A DNA stretch of 11,187 nt from contig JAEDOB010000047.1 in assembly GCA_016302225.1 (NCBI GenBank), forward strand, positions 1-11,187, read 5' to 3'. Every line of letters begins with the position of its first letter. Within the stretch, counting starts at the first letter, position 1. The notes under the pieces are model-generated. The model was not told the origin of the DNA. It searched no databases and saw only the letters and a program-made list of their open reading frames with translations. The stretch comes from Oscillospiraceae bacterium. Lineage in GTDB: Bacteria; Bacillota; Clostridia; Oscillospirales; Ruminococcaceae. Of this stretch, positions 7,566 to 11,187 are shown one piece after another. The position numbers were made by a program, and so were the translations under genes.

Positions 7566-9254
7566 ATGCTGTATGAACTGGATATTGAAAATCTTGCGGT
7601 CATAAAAAATGCCGTTATACCATTTTCGGAGAATTTCAACGTTTTCACGGGAGAAACAGGTGCGGGAAAATCTATACTTATCGGCGGTATAAACGCCGTT
7701 CTCGGTCAGAGGATAACAAAGGATATTGTCCGCACCGGCTGCAAAAAGGCTGTAATAAACGCAAGATTTACAAAGCTTCCCGAAGCGACCGTGAAGAAGC
7801 TGGACGAGTTCGGAATTTCCCACGAAAATGACGAGATAACGGTCACAAGAGAGATAATGGCGGACGGAGGAAGCGTTGCAAGGATAAACTCCAAGGCTGC
7901 CGCTGTTTCGGTGCTTCGCGAGATAGGCGAAACGCTGATAAACATTCACGGGCAGCACGACAATCAGACGCTTTTATCTCCCGAAAAGCATATTGAGATA
8001 CTTGACAATTACGGCGAGCTGCAGGACGAAATAAACGATTATCGGGAATGCTTCCGTCAGCTTCAGGAAACTGCCAGAAGGATAAAAAAGCTTGCACTTT
8101 CCGAGCGAGAAAAAATCGACCGTGCGGAAATTCTTCGCCGTAAAATTACCGATATAGAGGAGGTTTCTCCCGAGGCTGATGAGGACGAGCGTATTGACCG
8201 TGAATATGCCGTTGCAAGTGAAAGCGACCGTATCATCAACGCACTTGAGAGGGCGGAGCTTATTCTTGCGGGCGATGATGACAGCGACGGAATGACTGCG
8301 AGAATACAGGCGGCGCAGGCGGAAATTTCAAGCTTTTCAGATGTTATGAAGGAGCTTGAAGGCATCGGTGAACGGCTTACAAATGCAGCCATTGAAATTG
8401 ATGATATTGCCTCGGAAATATCGCACTTATTGGGCAAGATAGACCTTGACGAGGAACGCTTTGAATATCTCAGCAGGCGGAGAGAACAGCTTAATTCAAT
8501 CAAGCGGAAATACGGTCCCGAGCTGTCGGACGTGCTTTCTGTTTATGAAAATGCAAAAGCGGAGTTGGCAGCAATTGAAAGCTCTTCCGATGAAATAGTT
8601 CGTTTGAAAGCCGAAAAAGAGGAGCTGCTTAACAGCGTTTCCGCAAAGGCGAGAGATCTGTCCTTCCATCGTGAGGAAATTGCCGTAAGATTTATTGCAG
8701 AGGTGCAGGCGGAGCTGAAATTTCTCGATATGCCCAACGTTAGGCTTGCTGTTGAGAACAAAAAAGGCAAGCTTACTTTAAACGGTGTTGACAATCCTGA
8801 GCTGCTTATTTCCGCAAATCCCGGAGAGCCGCCGAAGCCTATTTCAAAGATAGCATCGGGCGGTGAGCTTTCGAGGATAATGCTGGCGCTGAAATCCGTA
8901 ATTGCCGATAAGGACGATATTCCGACGCTGATATTTGATGAGATAGACACGGGTGTCAGCGGACGTGCGGCGCAGAAGATAGGCATAAAAATAAGCGAAA
9001 TATCAAAGCTTCGTCAGGTAATATGTGTTACGCATCTTACACAGCTGGCGGTTTACGGAGATAATCATTTGCTCATAGAAAAAAATGTCGATGACGGCAG
9101 AACATATACAACGGTCAAGCAGCTTGATTTTGAGGGACGCAAACAGGAAATTGCGAGAATTATCGGCGGCGATAGTGTGACCGAGCTTACTCTCGAAAAT
9201 GCAGAGCAGCTGCTTTTGAATATAAAGGGAACAAACGGAGGTAATGCAAAATGA
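7566..9254 (+). CDS. recN: DNA repair protein RecN (SMC-like ATPase)
   Basis: This 562-residue SMC-like protein acts early in double-strand break repair and associates with DNA ends. The N-terminal ATPase half has Walker A GETGAGKS (29-36) and the RecN-typical NIHGQHDNQTLL segment. A long charged, helical coiled-coil region (about 155-370) follows. The C-terminal half has the signature ASGGELSR (430-437) and Walker B IFDEIDTGVSGRAA with D458-E459, then CVTHLTQLA. Length is close to known RecN proteins (about 550-580). AAGGACGG about 10 bases upstream is a moderate ribosome site. recN after argR is the Bacillus/Clostridia order. Its stop overlaps the start of the next gene (ATGA). Confidence 0.96.
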   Translation: MLYELDIENLAVIKNAVIPFSENFNVFTGETGAGKSILIGGINAVLGQRITKDIVRTGCKKAVINARFTKLPEATVKKLDEFGISHENDEITVTREIMADGGSVARINSKAAAVSVLREIGETLINIHGQHDNQTLLSPEKHIEILDNYGELQDEINDYRECFRQLQETARRIKKLALSEREKIDRAEILRRKITDIEEVSPEADEDERIDREYAVASESDRIINALERAELILAGDDDSDGMTARIQAAQAEISSFSDVMKELEGIGERLTNAAIEIDDIASEISHLLGKIDLDEERFEYLSRRREQLNSIKRKYGPELSDVLSVYENAKAELAAIESSSDEIVRLKAEKEELLNSVSAKARDLSFHREEIAVRFIAEVQAELKFLDMPNVRLAVENKKGKLTLNGVDNPELLISANPGEPPKPISKIASGGELSRIMLALKSVIADKDDIPTLIFDEIDTGVSGRAAQKIGIKISEISKLRQVICVTHLTQLAVYGDNHLLIEKNVDDGRTYTTVKQLDFEGRKQEIARIIGGDSVTELTLENAEQLLLNIKGTNGGNAK

Positions 9255-10156
9255 AATGCTTTCTTGTGGACTATGAAAATGTAAATTCTGCGGGACTTGT
9301 GGGAATAAATAAAATTGACAAGGACGACCTTGTTATGATATTTTACAGCGATAATGCAAATACGGTGACCTTTGCGGCAATGGATCTTATCAGAAAATCT
9401 CCCGCCGACATCAGGAGATACAAGCTGAAACACACATCTGCAAATGCTGCTGATTTTCAGATATGCACATATCTCGGGTATCTCATGGGAATGGCGGAGG
9501 CTACCGATATTTTCATTATCAGCAAGGACAGGGGATATATGTCAAGCTTGGAATTCTGCCGTTCCTGTCTTTCGGCAACGGGCAAAAATGTGGATATTTT
9601 CCCGAATATTATTGACGCCTGCAACAGCATTGCAAGCGATTCTTCCATAGGAGTTACATATTCTGCGCCTGTTCAGCAGAATGATGATATGAAAATAGTT
9701 TCCATATCCGAACCAAAGACTGAACTAAAGTCCGAACCGCAGCAGAATGCCATTCCCGTTAAGCATTTTGAGGTAAATCATATTGTTGAAAGCAACAGCG
9801 AAAAGCCCGTTGAACTTAAAATAAGAACCGATGATCTGAACGAAAAGCTGACCCCAAAAAAGCAGCAGCCCGCACCCGTTCAGAAGAAGGAAACAGTTGA
9901 AAAAAAGCAGCCTCCAAAGGCGTCCTCGGAAACGGTATTGAACAGGGTAACTGTTCTGGTTTCCGATGCAGACGGCAACAAGCAGGATTCGGCGAAATAT
10001 GCTCAGATATGCAAAAGCATAACAGATTCCATCGCAAATTCCATTGACAAGCACGATTTTTATATTCAGATGGTCAAGCAGTATGGTCAGAAGGCGGGGG
10101 TATTTTATTACAATGCAATCAAAAAGGAATACACAAATCTCAAGCTTTCTGTTTGA
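9251..10156 (+). CDS. PIN/NYN-like domain protein, putative RNase, unknown role
   Basis: This 301-residue protein has no name I recognise. Residues 1-130 look like a PIN/NYN-type nuclease fold: VDYENVN at 6-12 (D7, E9), YSDN at 32-35 (D34), ADFQI at 67-71 (D68), and TDIFIISKDRGY at 85-96 (D86, D93). These acidic residues could make a metal-dependent RNase site. Residues about 138-226 form a low-complexity linker rich in P, K, E and Q. A compact, mostly helical C-terminal module follows (about 229-301), with conserved-looking aromatic and lysine residues (KHDFYIQMVKQYG, GVFYYNAIK); it may bind nucleic acid, but that is inference. There is no signal peptide or membrane segment. The ATG overlaps the recN stop (ATGA) and has a strong GGAGGT site at 9237-9242, so it is probably co-translated with recN. 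Confidence 0.82.
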   Translation: MKCFLVDYENVNSAGLVGINKIDKDDLVMIFYSDNANTVTFAAMDLIRKSPADIRRYKLKHTSANAADFQICTYLGYLMGMAEATDIFIISKDRGYMSSLEFCRSCLSATGKNVDIFPNIIDACNSIASDSSIGVTYSAPVQQNDDMKIVSISEPKTELKSEPQQNAIPVKHFEVNHIVESNSEKPVELKIRTDDLNEKLTPKKQQPAPVQKKETVEKKQPPKASSETVLNRVTVLVSDADGNKQDSAKYAQICKSITDSIANSIDKHDFYIQMVKQYGQKAGVFYYNAIKKEYTNLKLSV

Positions 10157-10181
10157 CTTTTTCGGGATTTTGTGATATAAT
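10153..10181 (+). promoter_or_regulatory. Near-consensus sigma-A promoter for miaB
   Basis: TTGACT (10153-10158) and a perfect TATAAT (10176-10181) are separated by exactly 17 bases, and TG one base before the -10 box (10173-10174) gives an extended -10. The -35 box overlaps the stop codon of the PIN-like gene. Transcription should start near 10188, leaving an untranslated leader of about 40 bases before the miaB ATG. The -35 differs from TTGACA at one base. Its placement in the only sizeable gap between genes supports it being real. Confidence 0.8.
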
Positions 10182-10228
10182 TATTTTTTACCGAATAGAT
10201 CATTTCATTATGGGAGATAGCGGCTTTT

Positions 10229-11187
10229 ATGGATTTTCGTGATTATATCAATAAGGTCAGGGAGCGGTTTCAGCGTTCGGATTTTGCGCCGATGGCGTAT
10301 GTGCACAGCTATGGCTGCCAGCAGAATGTCAGCGACGGAGAGAAAATTCTCGGTATGCTGGCGGATATGGGCTGCGGCATTACCGATGACCGTTCCGCTG
10401 CCGATATTATTATCCTGAATACCTGTGCTGTCCGTGAAAATGCGGAGGAAAAGGTTTTCGGAAATATTGGCGAGCTGAAACGGCTAAAGGAGAATAATCC
10501 CGACCTTATTATCGGAGTTTGCGGCTGTATGCCTCAGCAAAAGCATATTGTTGAGAGAATACGGCGTTCCTACAAATATGTGGACATTGTTTTCGGGACC
10601 TTTGCGATCGCAGATTTTCCGAAGCTGCTTTTTGAGCATCTGGAAAGCCGCAAATTCACCGAGGACACGGAAGAGCGAAACAGCGTTCCCACCGAAGGTA
10701 TGCGTGTCGTCCGCAGCTGTTCTTACAAGGCAAGCGTGCCTATAATGTACGGCTGCAACAATTTCTGTACCTACTGCATAGTGCCTTATGTGCGGGGACG
10801 AGAGCACAGCCGTCTGCCCGAGGATATTCTGAATGAGGTAAAAGGGCTTGTTTCCGACGGGTGTAAGGAAATAATGCTGCTGGGACAAAATGTCAATTCC
10901 TACGGAAAAAATCTGGACGAGCCTGTCAGCTTTTCCGAGCTGCTTCGTCGGATAAATGCTCTGGACGGCGATTTCAGAATTCGGTTTATGACCTCACACC
11001 CGAAGGACGTTACCTTTGAGCTTATTGACACCATTGCCGAATGCGATAAGATTTGCAAGCACCTGCACCTGCCCCTTCAATCGGGCAGTGACCGCATTTT
11101 AACGGCGATGAACAGGCATTATGATTTGCGGAAATATATGGACACTGTGAATTATGCAAGAGAAAAAATGCCGCAGTTTTCGCTGTC
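10229..11187 (+). CDS. miaB: tRNA-2-methylthio-N6-dimethylallyladenosine synthase, 3'-truncated
   Basis: MiaB is a radical-SAM enzyme that adds a methylthio group to i6A at position 37 of tRNAs reading UNN codons. The window holds about the first 319 residues; the frame is open to the end. The N-terminal methylthiotransferase domain supplies three iron-sulfur cysteines: C30 in SYGCQQNVSD, C66 in LNTCAVRENA and C100 in CGCMPQ. The radical-SAM cluster motif CNNFCTYC follows (C176, C180, C183), then IVPYVRGRE, LLGQNVNSYG, FMTSHPKD and LHLPLQSGSDRIL. The QQNVSD and NVNSYG forms favour MiaB over RimO or MtaB. ATG 10229 is chosen because the earlier ATG at 10209 runs into a stop; GGGAG at about 10212-10216 is a somewhat distant ribosome site. 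It appears to have its own promoter just upstream. Confidence 0.95.
   Translation, partial: MDFRDYINKVRERFQRSDFAPMAYVHSYGCQQNVSDGEKILGMLADMGCGITDDRSAADIIILNTCAVRENAEEKVFGNIGELKRLKENNPDLIIGVCGCMPQQKHIVERIRRSYKYVDIVFGTFAIADFPKLLFEHLESRKFTEDTEERNSVPTEGMRVVRSCSYKASVPIMYGCNNFCTYCIVPYVRGREHSRLPEDILNEVKGLVSDGCKEIMLLGQNVNSYGKNLDEPVSFSELLRRINALDGDFRIRFMTSHPKDVTFELIDTIAECDKICKHLHLPLQSGSDRILTAMNRHYDLRKYMDTVNYAREKMPQFSL

Noticed and set aside
7446..7958. Minus-strand open frame of 170 codons opposite argR and recN
   Set aside because: Both overlapping + strand genes are well identified, and the minus translation shows no recognisable domain or plausible ribosome site.
8063..8986. Two minus-strand open frames (about 146 and 147 codons) opposite the recN coiled coil
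   Set aside because: The translations are almost entirely Ser/Ile/Ala/Arg-rich, the usual antisense shadow of a Glu/Lys-rich coiled coil.
10161..10195. TTCGG/CCGAA inverted repeat flanking the miaB -10 box, possible operator or terminator
   Set aside because: Only 5 base pairs with a 25-base spacer and no T-run in the right place; consistent with chance.

Overview
The window looks like chromosomal housekeeping DNA from a clostridial Firmicute, most likely a Ruminococcus-like member of the Oscillospiraceae. Every gene is on the + strand and packed head to tail with gaps of at most about 70 bases. The order xseA-xseB-ispA-dxs-tlyA-argR-recN is the classical Bacillus/Clostridia cluster. The divergent PAP2 gene between ispA and dxs, and nadK between tlyA and argR, fit a clostridial version of it. 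The taxonomic call is an inference from gene order and protein style, not from a marker search.

Layout: (1) 1-732, 3' part of a TsaD/Kae1-like (peptidase M22 family) gene, cut by the window edge. (2) 729-2131, the two exonuclease VII subunits xseA and xseB; xseA is broken by what looks like a small out-of-frame deletion near base 1290. (3) 2133-5371, an isoprenoid block: farnesyl diphosphate synthase, a divergent PAP2 membrane protein, and DXP synthase. (4) 5372-7048, TlyA-type rRNA methyltransferase and NAD kinase. (5) 7070-9254, arginine repressor ArgR and the repair ATPase RecN. (6) 9251-10156, a PIN/NYN-like putative nuclease of unknown role, coupled to recN by an ATGA overlap. (7) 10153-10181, a near-consensus sigma-A promoter overlapping the end of that gene, followed by the 5' part of miaB, which runs off the window.

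Genes 1 to 6 probably form one long transcription unit, with several overlaps or abutting stop/start codons suggesting translational coupling. The unit joins DNA repair (ExoVII, RecN), isoprenoid synthesis (dxs, ispA, possibly the PAP2-like protein), RNA modification (TlyA; perhaps the TsaD-like protein), cofactor supply (NadK) and arginine control (ArgR). miaB appears to have its own promoter.

No stretch over 300 bases lacks a gene. I saw no tRNA, rRNA, mobile element, CRISPR array, riboswitch or convincing rho-independent terminator. No clearly new multi-gene system is present. The items most worth a second look are the xseA lesion, the PIN-like protein, and the TsaD-like paralog.
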